A DNA stretch of 64,000 bases from assembly GCF_014805625.2 (NCBI RefSeq), contig NW_023998415.1:10163521-10227520 (forward strand), written 5' to 3'. Below the pieces are notes generated by a model that had not been told where the DNA came from, did no database searches, and saw nothing but the letters and a program-made list of their open reading frames with translations. The number at the start of each line of letters is the position of its first letter. The stretch's first letter is position 1. A program made the translations under genes and the position numbers. Positions 34,328 through 45,597 of this stretch are shown in pieces. Source of the DNA: Glossina fuscipes (Eukaryota; Arthropoda; Insecta; Diptera; Glossinidae).

Positions 34328-36234
34328 ATGAAAATTTTTCTCATAATATTGCTCGTTTTGTATTTCTTAATTGGAATCGTTCTGATGTTTTTGATTTCTG
34401 ATAGAATTCATTGCCGATCCGTATGGTACTACGCGAGTAGTTATGCAGACTTACCTCGCGAACCGGGCCTGTTTGATGCTATTAATACCGTTGTAATGAA
34501 TGTTACGGAAAGAGCACGGAAGCCAAGCCAGAAACTTGCCACAAAAGATCAAAAAGCTGTTAAATCCAGTGAAATAGTTTTGCCAATGATCACAACCCAA
34601 GAAGAAACTATAGCTCCACCCGAAGAAATACCCATGGGCAAACCGCCACTAAGAAAAAAACCGGGAAAACCGAAAAACGAACTAGCGAAAAAACGCAGCG
34701 GAAGTGAAGACAACGCAAAAGAAAGCGCAGAAAACGAAAGTCATAATGATTTGGAGAACGACGAACCTGCTGCTGCGGTTATGCCAACTATTGAAGTGGC
34801 TGACGACGGGGAAACTATATCTGATGAAAATCCGGAAAGTAAAGATGGGCCGATAAACGGAAACGCAAAAAAACGTGAAATTGATGTGTCAAGCGAAGCT
34901 GATAGAATTGCATATGACGCAATTGATGACGACAAAAAAAAAATCGATCTCATTGGCATTACCGGACCTCATGATACTAGTACAGACCACAACAGAGTTG
35001 TCTACATTAGCAAACAAAGAGATAGTGACGGAATAGGCAAAAACCGTGCAGGAATTTCTTTCGATAGAAGTGTAACTCAAAACGGAGACGGAATTTCACC
35101 CGACGAAAACATAACCAAAAACCGTGACGAAATTTCGGCCGATATAGAAACAGATGATAACCGAGAAGAATTTTTACTCGACACAATCAAACAGAAACGT
35201 GAAATGAACTTACAAATGGAGGCCATTGAAGAAAATAAAAACGAAGGTGAAGATGAAGATGAAGACGAAGATGAAGACGAAGATGTAGACGAAAATGAAG
35301 ATACAAATGAATATAAAAATATAAATGCGGATGAAGAAGGCTATAACGATGAAGATCCAGACAAAAACGTCGACGACGATCGTGGTGAATATAAATATCA
35401 AGACAATGTTAAATTTGGAAGCTATGATCAAACAATTGGATACGAGAATGAGACCGGAAGTGATAATGCAATCAAGATAAACAAAGATGTTATTATCGTA
35501 GAAGAGGGTTTGGAAGTATTACCCCAGCCACAAGCGTACACTGATTTCCAACTACGTTTCTGCAATAATCCCCTTCACGGAATATTATCGGTGTTTGCGA
35601 CTCTTATCATTGGATTTAGTGAGTTTACTAAGACTGCGCCTTTTCTTTTTTTTTATTGTTCTTGTTCATTTACATTTGCAGGCATCATACTTTTTCGTCT
35701 CTTCATAAATAAGCAAACCAGCAAAATAAAAGGCATACACATGTTAATACAGGTTATCGGTATACTCATTATAAGCGTAGCAATATGGTTAAGTAGAGAT
35801 TCGGGATACACTACTCCTCGTTCATTTTTCGATCTCCATGTTTACGGTGGTTGGATAACCTTTACCTTACTTTGTCTCCAGGTAATGATATATTCAGTCA
35901 CTCAGTCAGTCATATTTATATCCTAATACAATCTTGATTTTATTATCCAATGTTTATTACCGTCTTATAGCTAATCGCTGGATTAATCATTTACACGTTC
36001 TTTTTTAAAAGAGGCAATATGCGGCAGTTCATGGCTCCTTTTCACGATATTATAGGTATTTTCATATTCATTTGCCTGGTAGGGTCTTGCATATCTGGAA
36101 AGCGCGGCTTAAGAAACGACTACACACACCTAAATATGATAATATATTACTTATTGACATATTTAGCTTTTGTAATCATTTTGTACATATTGCTGAGTCC
36201 TTACTATGAATGGGCCTTGGTAAGTCGTTATTAG
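34328..36234 (+). CDS. Cytochrome b561-family transmembrane protein with a large acidic loop
   Basis: Three exons: 34328-35618, 35682-35881 and 35971-36234 (584 residues). The b561 fold carries electrons across membranes between two hemes held by four His in four central helices. Here His417 (NPLHG), His450 (KGIHMLIQ), His483 (DLHVYGGW) and His522 (APFHDIIG) have spacings of 33, 33 and 39, almost exactly the family spacing. Helix 1 is residues 4-25, and a last helix lies near 555-575. Between helix 1 and helix 2 sits a hydrophilic insert of about 350 residues, with four 13-residue imperfect repeats (about 238-290) and an Asp/Glu run (about 305-350). This loop is normally short. Intron 1 (63 bp) is a multiple of three with no stop, so its retention would keep the frame. 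A donor at 36219 (TTG|GTAAGT) could instead splice to 36285 and end in VGPM. Confidence 0.85.
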
Positions 36235-36929
36235 CAACGAATAAGAACATCTCTTACTAAATATTACTTTAACGTGCATCACAGGTAGGTCCAATGTAAG
36301 AGAGGAAGCGAGAGGATGCTTTCACTTTTGTTCTTCGATTCAATTAAATTTCAATTTGTGTTATCACCCTTTAAAACAATTTATTTGATTTGCATCTTGC
36401 TTTTTTTCTTCCGATTAATTTAAAAAATTCTCAGTTAATTAATTATAATAAAATACTATTTATTCAATTAGTAAAAACGCTCAGCACAATAAATTGAACT
36501 GTGTTTTTAACTTTTTCATTGAAATTGAGAAGAAAAATTTTACAAAATTTTATAGCATGAATTTAGGCTCCACAAATATAATGCCTTTTATAAATGCATT
36601 TTATTTATGTACTTTTTATCCTAATTCCTCCTAGCGTAAGTCTCGTAGCTTTAACAAATAGTCTTTATGAAACAAAAGCTAAGCTTATCGTTGAGCCCCT
36701 TGACTCAAGCAAATCTATTCTTGTTGATGGTGTGAAAAATGATATTTGCTGCAAATAAAATCAAAAGATCACCATTCGCAATTAACTATTGTATGCATGT
36801 CGGAAACGTATTGAATGTATTCCTCAAAAATTTCCCGCAAATTTGGTTTTAAGCTTCGCTCTCTATGTAAACAAATAAGAGGGTACTGCTAACTATATCT
36901 TCGGGAAGCCAGTACTAGAAAATGACGAT

Positions 36930-37580
36930 TAGATTCTTGTATATACAGACTCTTTCTAATCTAATGGATTGCCAGATGCTTATTCCGTAGTAGATACCTC
37001 AGGACGACAAGTTCTGCTTAATCGCATAATTCATAAAAGTACTTCGATTTTGATAACTGAACCCAGAGATATCCTTCAAGGTGTGAACCTTGCTCATATA
37101 AAAACAAACTCAAAACTATTCTTTTCACTCATAATTTGTGTGCATGTAAAGCAATCGGGAATTTCTCGAATTCCAGCTGGAGCATCATTAACAAGTTGAG
37201 GAATACCATCATTGTTGAGAGTAAAACATTGTTGATACCCAGTCATATCGGTTTATTGGGAAATGAACAAGCTGATCTAGCAGCGAACACTCCTGCTTCT
37301 GCATCTCTGATTATAGACGATGGAAGGAAAGCTAAAGAGAAAATTATGTAAACAAATCATTTACAATACAATTGTTATAACTATTCTTCTGTTAACACTT
37401 ACCCAATTCCTTCATCATATTCAACAAGTATTAAGAAACTCAAAATCAAAACATTTTCGAGAATTCGCTATGACCATACAATTGAAACACACCAATGGAT
37501 CTTAAAGAAGCCTGCTTCTTCAATCTGCAATTGTGGACAAATTGTTACAATTAGGCACTTGCTTGGTGATTGCTTAAATC
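36930..37580 (+). pseudogene. LINE RNase H and terminal Cys/His relic
   Basis: Near 36940 YTDSLSNL resembles the RNase H D-S-L box. At about 37236-37292 IPSHIGLLGNEQADLAAN is the RNase H C-terminal motif (SH.G..GNE.AD..A). Near 37525-37570 SICNCGQ ... RHLLGDC is the CxCG...H.L..C motif that ends I/R1-type LINE ORF2 proteins. Frames change between the pieces and there are stops. This is a different LINE clade from the 4.7 and 30.4 kb copies, which lack RNase H. Confidence 0.75.
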
Positions 37581-37599
37581 TTATCTTTTTTGGTAGAAT

Positions 37600-38360
37600 C
37601 GAATCAGGATGGCCTATGGATATCCTGAATTCATCTACAGAACGTCATATCTGAGTTTACTGTAATATGTTGCTTTATGAAAACTACTGGGATCAATAAC
37701 TAATTTTCGAGAATAGAATCGTTAGCTTATATCGCTAATGCGCAATTTGTTGTTTAAGAATTTATTTCACTTATTCACAAAAAAATAATTACATAATTTT
37801 TATGTAAATATTTTAATATCCTACACCACTTGTGGGATAACGGCATATTAAGTTTGTGCGGGCTTATGTAACATCCAGAAGAACTTGAGATAGACCCACC
37901 TTTCATTATATCAATTTATCCGGAAAATGATTCAGATTCTAAGCTGGTCTGTCTATCTGTGCGTCTAATATTTGTCAATGATTTTGGTTCAACCTACAGG
38001 TAAGAATTTCCGAGCTATTTGACAATTGATTAATGAAATTGGGTTCGATGACGTATTTTGCCCCAAGGACGAACGTTACCGAAAATGATTCGAATCGGAC
38101 CTATTTTTCGACCACTCCTTTCTCGATCCCTTATTTTATTAAATCGTAAATCGAAAATTGCTTAATGTTAGTAAATTGGGTTGTAAAATTTGAATTGGGC
38201 GGCGCCATTTTTTGAACCCCTTGCCATATAACCCACGCAAATTGAATCTTTGTACATTTTTTGTACATTGCATGTACATCCTTCAATTGTATATCTATGT
38301 ACTTTAGCGAAATTCTTTCTGCGAAACTATATATATCCGCAATAAAAAGGAAAATAGCTG
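37600..38360. other. Dispersed-repeat fragment
   Basis: About 37840-38000 carries 'catattaagtttgtgcggg', 'ccagaagaacttgagatag' and 'ctgtctatctgtgcgtc', matching the copies at 7.18 and 41.15 kb. I see no gene. Confidence 0.55.
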
Positions 38361-38373
38361 AAGTGAAGATGAA

Positions 38374-38384
38374 TTTATTTTATT
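38374..38384 (-). terminator. Poly(A) signals of the 38.5-kb gene
   Basis: Two overlapping AATAAA hexamers on the minus strand lie about 85-95 bp beyond the stop codon of the single-domain gene. Confidence 0.5.
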
Positions 38385-38467
38385 GATAGAAAGAAAAAAA
38401 TCTTATGGATAGATTTTTAATTGTATAAAGTCCTAAGCTTTCCACATGCGTATGCTCATATTATACG

Positions 38468-39395
38468 TTACTCCTTCAATTTTCCTATATTAATGGGATC
38501 ACAAAATTCTGAATCCAACTCGACGGTATGCAAAGCGAAGGGCTGATGAAATGTGCTGATATTCAGTGTTACTACCATGCAATATAGCATCATTTGAAGA
38601 TTTTTTGCAAGCAATACATAACTACTGCCTTGATGGCGGGGAAATATTGGCATCTCGCGACTCTGACAATCGTATAAAAAATAACCGCCATCAGGGCCAG
38701 GTACGAAGCCAAATGCTAAACAACGTTTCTGACATTGTACGATGCCCAATTGGAAATGGGAAAAGAAATACATTAATGCCTCTGCGAGATTCATTTGCCT
38801 TGGTGTTGGATGCGCATATAATTTACCAGATGCCACATGTTCGATATGGACACGAAAATGTATCGAATCTAGCCAGCAATCAGCGTTTAAATCATCTATA
38901 GTAAAATGATAATTTTTCGACTTATTCACGCCTAAACTTTGTTCAAAGTATCGATCTCCATTTATCACTGCCGAATCTAAAATTGGTGGCGTCCACTCAC
39001 AGATCGTATAAATTCTTGTGGCACATAAGGCCATAACGCAACATGCCAATGTCTGTTTACCGCGATTGTATTCGGGAAAGACATCAGATATCGGATGTAA
39101 GTTACCCCACAATGATAATAATATGCCATCAATTTCAATATCGAAATTTTTTGAACGGGATGTGGTTAACTGACGATATTGCCCTAAACTGTTTCTCTTA
39201 TTCAAACGACTCCAAAGTGGTAAAGTGTCTCGTAACCATTCTCTACTTTCATTATGCGCATATTCAGATTTATTATCTTTATCTTTGCGTAACCACATTA
39301 GAGTCGGATTTTGTAAGATATAAGGACGCCGTATCGGATTCTTGTTAACTATTGAGACAATCTGTTGATCCATAATTTTTTCAATAATATCCGAA
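38468..39395 (-). CDS. Single-domain USP-like pseudo-protease paralogue
   Basis: The stop is at 38468. The likely ATG is at 39373 (MDQQIV, 301 residues); alternatively an acceptor (cggcttttag) makes 39395 the first base of a terminal exon. The protein aligns end to end with residues about 1150-1435 of the large minus-strand protein at 49.7-54.0 kb, at roughly half identity by eye. Shared blocks are AHNES..WL, LP.WSRLN.RN, a DIEI..L box, NRGKQ.LAC.V.ALCA, INGDRY, HIEHV..GKLY, MNLAE.LMYFF, GYF.YDCQSR and VVTLN. It therefore has the helix and FD/YD-x-x-R landmarks of a USP-like cysteine protease. The expected Cys is Thr (GKQTLAC) and the expected His after Asp is Gln (YDCQSR), so it is probably inactive. 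An intact frame and a nearby poly(A) signal argue that it is a live gene. No operon-like neighbours. Confidence 0.7.
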
Positions 39396-39439
39396 CTAAA
39401 AGCCGAGAATTTTTTATATAACGCCGAAATCAAAAGACA

Positions 39440-40730
39440 AAAATTTTTTTTTTTACTAAATTAATTTTAAAGTTACAAAACATTCGACGAAATCCGATGA
39501 GAATATTTTCGAAAAACGTTTCCATATATATGACAGTAAAAATAAGAGAATCTCAATAAACAGAGTACTCATGAACAAAATAAAATTAGCAAATGGGAGC
39601 AATATGGAATACAACACTGCAACAAATTCTGCCACTACTTTTAATCAGCTAAACGGAAAAAGACTTTAAATAATTGCAATAAATTTTATAATTAGCGATA
39701 TCTTCTAAAGTTTTGAGTTTTTTTTCAAGTATATATTTATTTTCTTATATAAATAAATGTATGAGACGATCTTAACTAATATGGTGGGAAATCGTCATTA
39801 GCAATAGTTTCGCGTAAAGCCACAATATCTTCTTGATTTCAATGACATAAGAAACAAGACAACAAGAACATTATAAAGCGCATACGGTCGCTTGCGTTCT
39901 TAAAAATGTTTTTCAATATTTCGCTTCATACATAGGCGCGACGCACATGTATGGTCGACAATAGGGCAAACGTACAGATTAAGTTATCGATCGAGTTTAA
40001 TTATGTTGAATCGATTGGTATGATGAGAGACGGAGTTATCTCATGTCAATCCTTCTACATGTCACTTAATATACCCTGTATCGCAAACGGTGTGTGTAGC
40101 CAATGAGAAAAGTAATGGAATCCATCAACGACGAAAAATTCTCAAACCGTTTGCAACACGAGAAAGGCAACATTAGGAACGCTATTATTGAACATTACCA
40201 AATTCTATACCGATTTAGAACTGTCCGTGCCCTCACGTGGATATGTGCGATGGATGTGTTCCTGCTCGCAAAAATGAAAATGTAGGATTCAAATTTGGTA
40301 AATAGGTTGAAACTCAGACTGAAATAGATTTTGAAAATTTTACAAACAGTGTTAAAGGACACGCCTGCAGTATAACGTGATTCGAGATAAGTCCTTTTTT
40401 CAATATTAAACTCATCTTGGTTGCAATATTAAACTCATCTTGAACTATTTAAGAACAGAGAAGAAAGTGAATATTAGGAGAGCAAATCATAATAATTTTT
40501 CCAAAAATCAACTTTTTGTTTTATTGATTTAAATGATTTCTTAAACAGTCAGGAATAGCATGAAAAAACAATTTTAGCAAAATTTTAAATGTTCGAAAAA
40601 TTTGATTTTTCTCGAAATATGACTTTTGAAACCGGCAAGCAGCAATAACAAATTTCATGTTTTCCATTCAAGTTTTTGACAGTATCTTTAAAACAACATT
40701 CTCAATTGCACTACATAGGGTGTTTGTTCG
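39440..40730. other. No gene; dispersed-repeat trace
   Basis: About 40.23-40.40 kb ('cctgctcgcaaaaatgaaaa', 'ttaaaggacacgcctgcagt') is a diverged dispersed-repeat fragment. The 60-codon frame at 40103-40285 overlaps it and is not convincing. Confidence 0.45.
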
Positions 40731-40734
40731 ATAA

Positions 40735-41114
40735 GTTAATTTAAACATATTTTTATTAATAGAAGAGTGCCTTTATGGTGGTTGAAAATTTCATTCTTCA
40801 TTCGTACACGCGTCAATTGTACAAAATTATCTATTCTTAAAACAACTAGATAAGGAAACGTCACTAAATAAAGAAGCATAAGGTAAACGAATTTTTTTTT
40901 TTTTTTCAATTTAAAGTTGGATCAGTTAAGCTGCTTGCCACAGAGCCTCTTCAATTAATAGTGTTTTGCGGGAATGGTCCCGGTGTTGCCATCTTTTAAT
41001 ACTTTTCAGAAATATACAGCCTTTTTTAATATCCAAATATATGCCTAATACCTTCTGGAATATTATTATCCTCCTACCAGCCCGTCTGTTCAAAAAAAAA
41101 TGCCAAAAAAACAC
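40735..41114 (-). repeat. Diverged duplicate block, copy A
   Basis: This block matches 45598-45946 over its length. Both open with 'ttaatttaaacat', a T-run and 'ttattaata', and both continue through 'gttgccat' and 'atgc(c/t)taatacc'. On the minus strand each carries an open segment; here (40926-41114) the conserved core is WQHRDHSRKTLLIEE. It is an unrecognised gene fragment or mobile element. Confidence 0.55.
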
Positions 41115-41119
41115 TTTGT

Positions 41120-42075
41120 CATGCGCTATATCATTAGTAGTAGAAAGGTATATTAAATTTGTGCGGATGTACGCTACGTACTAAGAAAAGCTTAAGATAG
41201 ACTTGTCTATTAGTATACCGATCTAAACTCTGTCTGTCCGTCTTGATTTAAAAATTGGCTACATTGATTTCTTTTGGTTGAATGGCAAACGCTATTGCAA
41301 ATGGTTCGGATATCAGACCTGACTTTGAAAAGTAATTCTATGAATAACTGTCATTATGTGAGTAACTATAAGTTATTTAATGATGGGTTGTGGCCCACTA
41401 TGGTGGCCTACTATGGACTTTTTACTTATTTTCGACTGTTACCGTAATCTAGCCCCTTAAAGCGACGAAAATCTTTACATTGTACGTAATAATATAATTA
41501 TATCCAATAATGCTTCACAAACACTTATATCCACATGTCGCATTGCATGCATTCAGTAGATCATTTATAGATATTTTGATTTTATTGATAAAATGGATGG
41601 GCATATAAGGAAGCTCTTTAATAGAACATACAAAATTAATAATAAAGTGTTTAACGTGAATATCCGTACATTGTAGATTTTACAATTAATTAAAAAAAAT
41701 AAATAAATAAAAATAATTGAAAAATATTTTAGAAAAATAAGCAAGCATAAAGAAAACAATATAATAAATAAAGAGCATAATTAGTTAAACATACATATAT
41801 CAAATGTCACAACGGACCGATCTTTACGCCAGGGTATAATGTACGTGCAGCAATATCAACGAATATGTTCAAATATAGTAACGTTGTAAGGAATTTTATT
41901 GAAAGCTTTAATAAATGCATTGAAGCACTTATGTATGAGTATTTTGTAACAATCATGAAGGCCCAGCATCTTACTGTTTGGCATTCAGAAGCATCAGCAG
42001 CAACCGCCTATGTGTGTAATTGCAGCTGCAATTATCCATAGAGGAAAGTTTATGTACGTCGTCATTAAGTCTCTC

Positions 42076-42132
<57 letters not shown>

Positions 42133-43130
42133 CTTTCTCTCTATTCCTCTCGATCCCTTCATTATAATAGACGTTTGACTGAATGAATCGTTTCTTTTTT
42201 TTTTTTTATTTCAACCGGTAATTTAGTATTCTGTGTATGTATAGCCGCATCAGATTATATCCATCATTACAGGGAATAAATCATATTGAATTAATCATTA
42301 CGTTCGTAAAGACAGAAACCCAAAATAAGCGATCTAAAGAAGATTGTTTCCTTGGATGATTTAATTCTTTCAACACATTTGCTGTCGTCGAGATTGAATT
42401 TCTATCATGGGGAGAATGTGTCATTAAACACTACTACACTGCTTGATTATGAGGCAAAGTGAGACTTTCGATATATCGATTGCATATCGTATTGTATCAC
42501 AAAAAAGAAATCGTACGTATTTTTGATAGAATTTGCCAAGTGTTTATAGATATTTGTATACCATAAGTCCTTTGTAGATATGACGTTTTTTTAGCAATTA
42601 TTGGTGAGCGCGCTTAGTCCAAACTAAGCTGCTTATTATCAAATATGACACTGAAAATTTTATTGAGACAATATTTAAGGCTTGAAATGATGAATAAAAA
42701 TTTTTAAAAAATAATTTAGCAGTATGCGCTGAAATTATCAGCATCGTCGTAACTCTGTGAATTGATTACCACATCTCAATCTCATCTACGGTGTATATCA
42801 AAGACGGAATATTTTCACCGGCTGATCTAATAAGATTATTGATAGGATTACAATATTAGTATGCCTAATATTGTTTTCTCATTGTGTCGTTAATGAATTT
42901 TAAAAAGTAAAAGTTTGAGTTATATTCACCACAAGATAGGGATATAAGGCATAATGAAGGCTTTATAATTTTCATTAGTGTGAATAACGGAATCAATATA
43001 TATCTAAATCTATTTTCGATTTAATTTAAGCACACGGCGAAATCTAATCCACGATTATATACACAAAGCAAAAAAAAACAAACTTTGTGCATTTTCTTTG
43101 TAAAACTCCGTGTAGGGTAAATAAATTGGT
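41120..43130. other. Gene-less stretch
   Basis: A dispersed-repeat fragment lies at 41.15-41.26 kb ('ctctgtctgtccgtcttg'). I see no exon. The ORF at 41971-42162 is a translated CT repeat. Confidence 0.45.
42069..42145. repeat. CT microsatellite
   Basis: A nearly pure (CT)n run from 42069 to 42120, continued by CTTT units to about 42145. Confidence 0.95.
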
Positions 43131-43141
43131 TTTAACTTCCT

Positions 43142-43147
43142 TTTATT
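43142..43147 (-). terminator. Poly(A) signal of the 43.2-kb minus gene
   Basis: AATAAA on the minus strand, about 60 bp after the TAG at 43205. Confidence 0.45.
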
Positions 43148-43204
43148 ATTAAAATTCCCAAGGTCAAATTCTAGAATGAGTAAAATCGACGTAAAAATTT
43201 GCCC

Positions 43205-43516
43205 CTAGTATAAAAAAATGTCCTTCAATTTGTGCAAATACCTACAAAGTGCTGCCAAATTGGACAAATGTATATTGAAATATTCATTGATGGGAGGTAC
43301 GAAATATTTCATATATTCAGCGAAAGGATGTTCATTTTGTAGATGAGAGATATTGTGCGCGGTGTGATGATGGTGAGCATTAGAACCTTCAGTCCAAGCA
43401 GAATATAAACTTTTTTTTTGCTGCGCCTGCAACAGAGAGTGTATTCGATGCTTAAAACCTTTGTAATCAGTTAAAATGTGAACCGGAGGCGTTGCAAAAT
43501 ATTTTTTAATCCGCAT
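43205..43516 (-). CDS. Small unrecognised protein (103 aa)
   Basis: The true ATG is at 43516 and the TAG at 43205. The sequence is balanced and protein-like: a basic N-terminus (MRIKKYF), a HHHH cluster (NAHHHHTAHNISH, about residues 51-63), an aromatic segment (EYMKYFVPPINEYF) and a Leu/Lys-rich C-terminus. I see no signal peptide or membrane segment and recognise no family. The start lies 81 bp from the start of a plus-strand gene, head to head, so a shared bidirectional promoter is possible. An AATAAA lies at the expected distance downstream. The internal 'ctctgttgcag' could be a splice acceptor, so the first 30 residues are less certain. Confidence 0.5.
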   Translation of the reverse strand: MRIKKYFATPPVHILTDYKGFKHRIHSLLQAQQKKSLYSAWTEGSNAHHHHTAHNISHLQNEHPFAEYMKYFVPPINEYFNIHLSNLAALCRYLHKLKDIFLY

Positions 43517-43597
43517 AAATCATTGTCATCTACAAACATTTTTTTTACAAACCGGAGTAGATCTCAATGTTTTTATTGTGTGAAAATCACATCAAAT

Positions 43598-43954
43598 ATG
43601 TTTCGAAATATCATATACTTAGAGGAAGTCCTTGATAATAAGCGATATTCAATCCACGTAGCTATAATTCTTCTTTCTTTTTTGTTAATCTACCCAATTA
43701 CTTATGAGGTCCAATCAAATTCTATGAAAGGGGGAATTTTATTATATATATTTTATTATATATTTTATTATAATCGAATCCGTGATAAGTGGCCAACAGA
43801 AAATATATGGGCCGCGAGAGTTCTAATTAACACCCAAGAATATCGAAAGGTTTATGATATCATGCAGGAAATTAGACAAGCTAAGAGTTTTATGTTAAAA
43901 TCATTCAACACATCATTCTTGGCACCTGATGAACGTTCAATTATTTTCTCATAA
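43598..43954 (+). CDS. Small putative membrane protein (118 aa)
   Basis: The ATG at 43598 (MFRNIIYLEEV) is preferred to the upstream in-frame non-ATG extension. Residues about 20-36 (HVAIILLSFLLIYPI) are hydrophobic, and a second hydrophobic aromatic stretch (ILLYIFYYIFYY, about 46-57) follows; two membrane segments are plausible. The C-terminal half is a soluble, helical-looking segment (NIWAARVLINTQEYRKVYDI ... MLKSF). A poly(A) signal AATAAA lies at 43971, only 17 bp after the stop, which supports a real transcript. It is divergent from the 43.2-43.5 kb gene. I do not recognise the family. Confidence 0.5.
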   Translation: MFRNIIYLEEVLDNKRYSIHVAIILLSFLLIYPITYEVQSNSMKGGILLYIFYYIFYYNRIRDKWPTENIWAARVLINTQEYRKVYDIMQEIRQAKSFMLKSFNTSFLAPDERSIIFS

Positions 43955-43970
43955 TTTAAAAAAAAAAATC

Positions 43971-43976
43971 AATAAA
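43971..43976 (+). terminator. Poly(A) signal of the 43.6-kb plus gene
   Basis: Canonical AATAAA just downstream of the TAA, within an A-rich 3' end. Confidence 0.55.
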
Positions 43977-43989
43977 GAAATCATGGCTT

Positions 43990-45590
43990 CTTTTACCCGT
44001 TCCTCAAGTACGATTACAAACAAAATAATTCGCAACACTAGAATAGTGACTGATTAGCGAGCGTACCTAAAATATCTGGGCGATGATATTCTGAAGTTCG
44101 CTGAAATTCTAGCAAAATCGAATGATTCTCGATTACAACACATAGTTTGTATAGTTTAATCAATGCAACGAGGATAATTTTGTGGGACTCTTCACAATTG
44201 CCTTATAATGAATAGTTTAAGAATTATTGAGCCAAATAGCAAGGACAAAATTTAATGGATTCTGAGAAGCTTGATCTCTTACAGGATCTTAAAATATGTT
44301 TATATTACTTTACTTACATACAGACAAATCGCACGGCAAGGCGCAATCAAACTGTCTTGATAAACGACGAAATGCGATTGCATTACAAAGTTGCCTTTTC
44401 TTATCAAATATTATAGGAAATGTGGGGGGGGAGGGGGGCTACACGTCTACTCTGACATGTACTTGACTATAAACTTATACATCAGACTGAAGATAAACGT
44501 ACTACCATAGATTCAGAATCATTTTCTGAATCAATTTCGCAACGTGGTAATTAACTTCGCTTTAACCACTTTATCCACTCGTCATATAAAATTTTGCTTA
44601 GTTGGTTATAGAAAAAAAAACAAATTTCCGATCTTTAATATTTCTTATGATATATAATGAAAAGATGGTATCTTTCAACTCATAAATGAATGTTGAAAAC
44701 ATTGGATAAGATGAGATCATTTTGAAAGATTCCTATAAGAAATAAGCTCTATAGGGCAAAAAGGTTTAATTTTTAATATTTTTTGATGAAAATTGAACCA
44801 ATGGAACAAATTGATATAAAATTGAATTGTATCGGTTTTCGCACTTTTGGACTACACGTTAAGCAAAAGATCTAATGGAAAGCAAGCATTGTAGCTTGAT
44901 AGGAATTAACTTTGTTAAAATGTTAGACGATATCGGTCCATATTTTAGTTAATTTAAAAGTTAAAATATCGCAAAATATAAAATTTGGATTTAAAGCTTG
45001 CGCAATTATCTATGAAATACTTGCAAATTGCACAAAAATATAATTTTAAATATCGTTTATTACTTACGCGTACGTGATATCGTGTATTAAAATTTCGAAA
45101 TTTATTTCAATTATCCACCCGAGCGCTATTACAGAGAATGCGCATATTAGCTATTATCTCTAAGAGAGCTTAGTATTATTTATGCTCCATTCCATTGGCA
45201 TACCATTCTTCACATATATGTCTGATATGTCACATATGATATGGGACATGCTAAGCACGCAACGTGTACGAGCGTATTTTACAATTTGAGTAACTGAACC
45301 TTAGAAGTAGTAGCACGTTTGTACAAAGTCAATGCTATCATAAATGTTATGTTTATTGCTTAAATACTTTCGCCGGCACAGCACGTTACGGTTATATCTT
45401 TATCGTAGATATCGGTGAGGTAAATCAAAGATGGGAACAACACAAATAAACAGGACATATACATAGTGTACATTTAACTTAACATTTAATGCGAGTCTTA
45501 GGAACACGAAGTCATTTTTAGCGCGTAGTAAACACGTTTGCTAGCTGACTACTGAAATTTAGAAAGTCCAAAATAAGACCCGAATCGTTT
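43990..45590. other. No gene seen
   Basis: The stretch is AT-rich, with one unusual G-run (8 G, A, 6 G at 44424-44438). No supported exons. Confidence 0.45.
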
Positions 45591-45597
45591 CGGCAAA

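Noticed and set aside
42069..42162. Arg/Glu-rich protein on the minus strand
   Set aside because: It is a translated CT microsatellite.
43478..43597. N-terminal 40-residue extension of the 43.6-kb plus gene
   Set aside because: It has no supporting signal and overlaps the 5' end of the divergent minus gene; the ATG at 43598 suffices.
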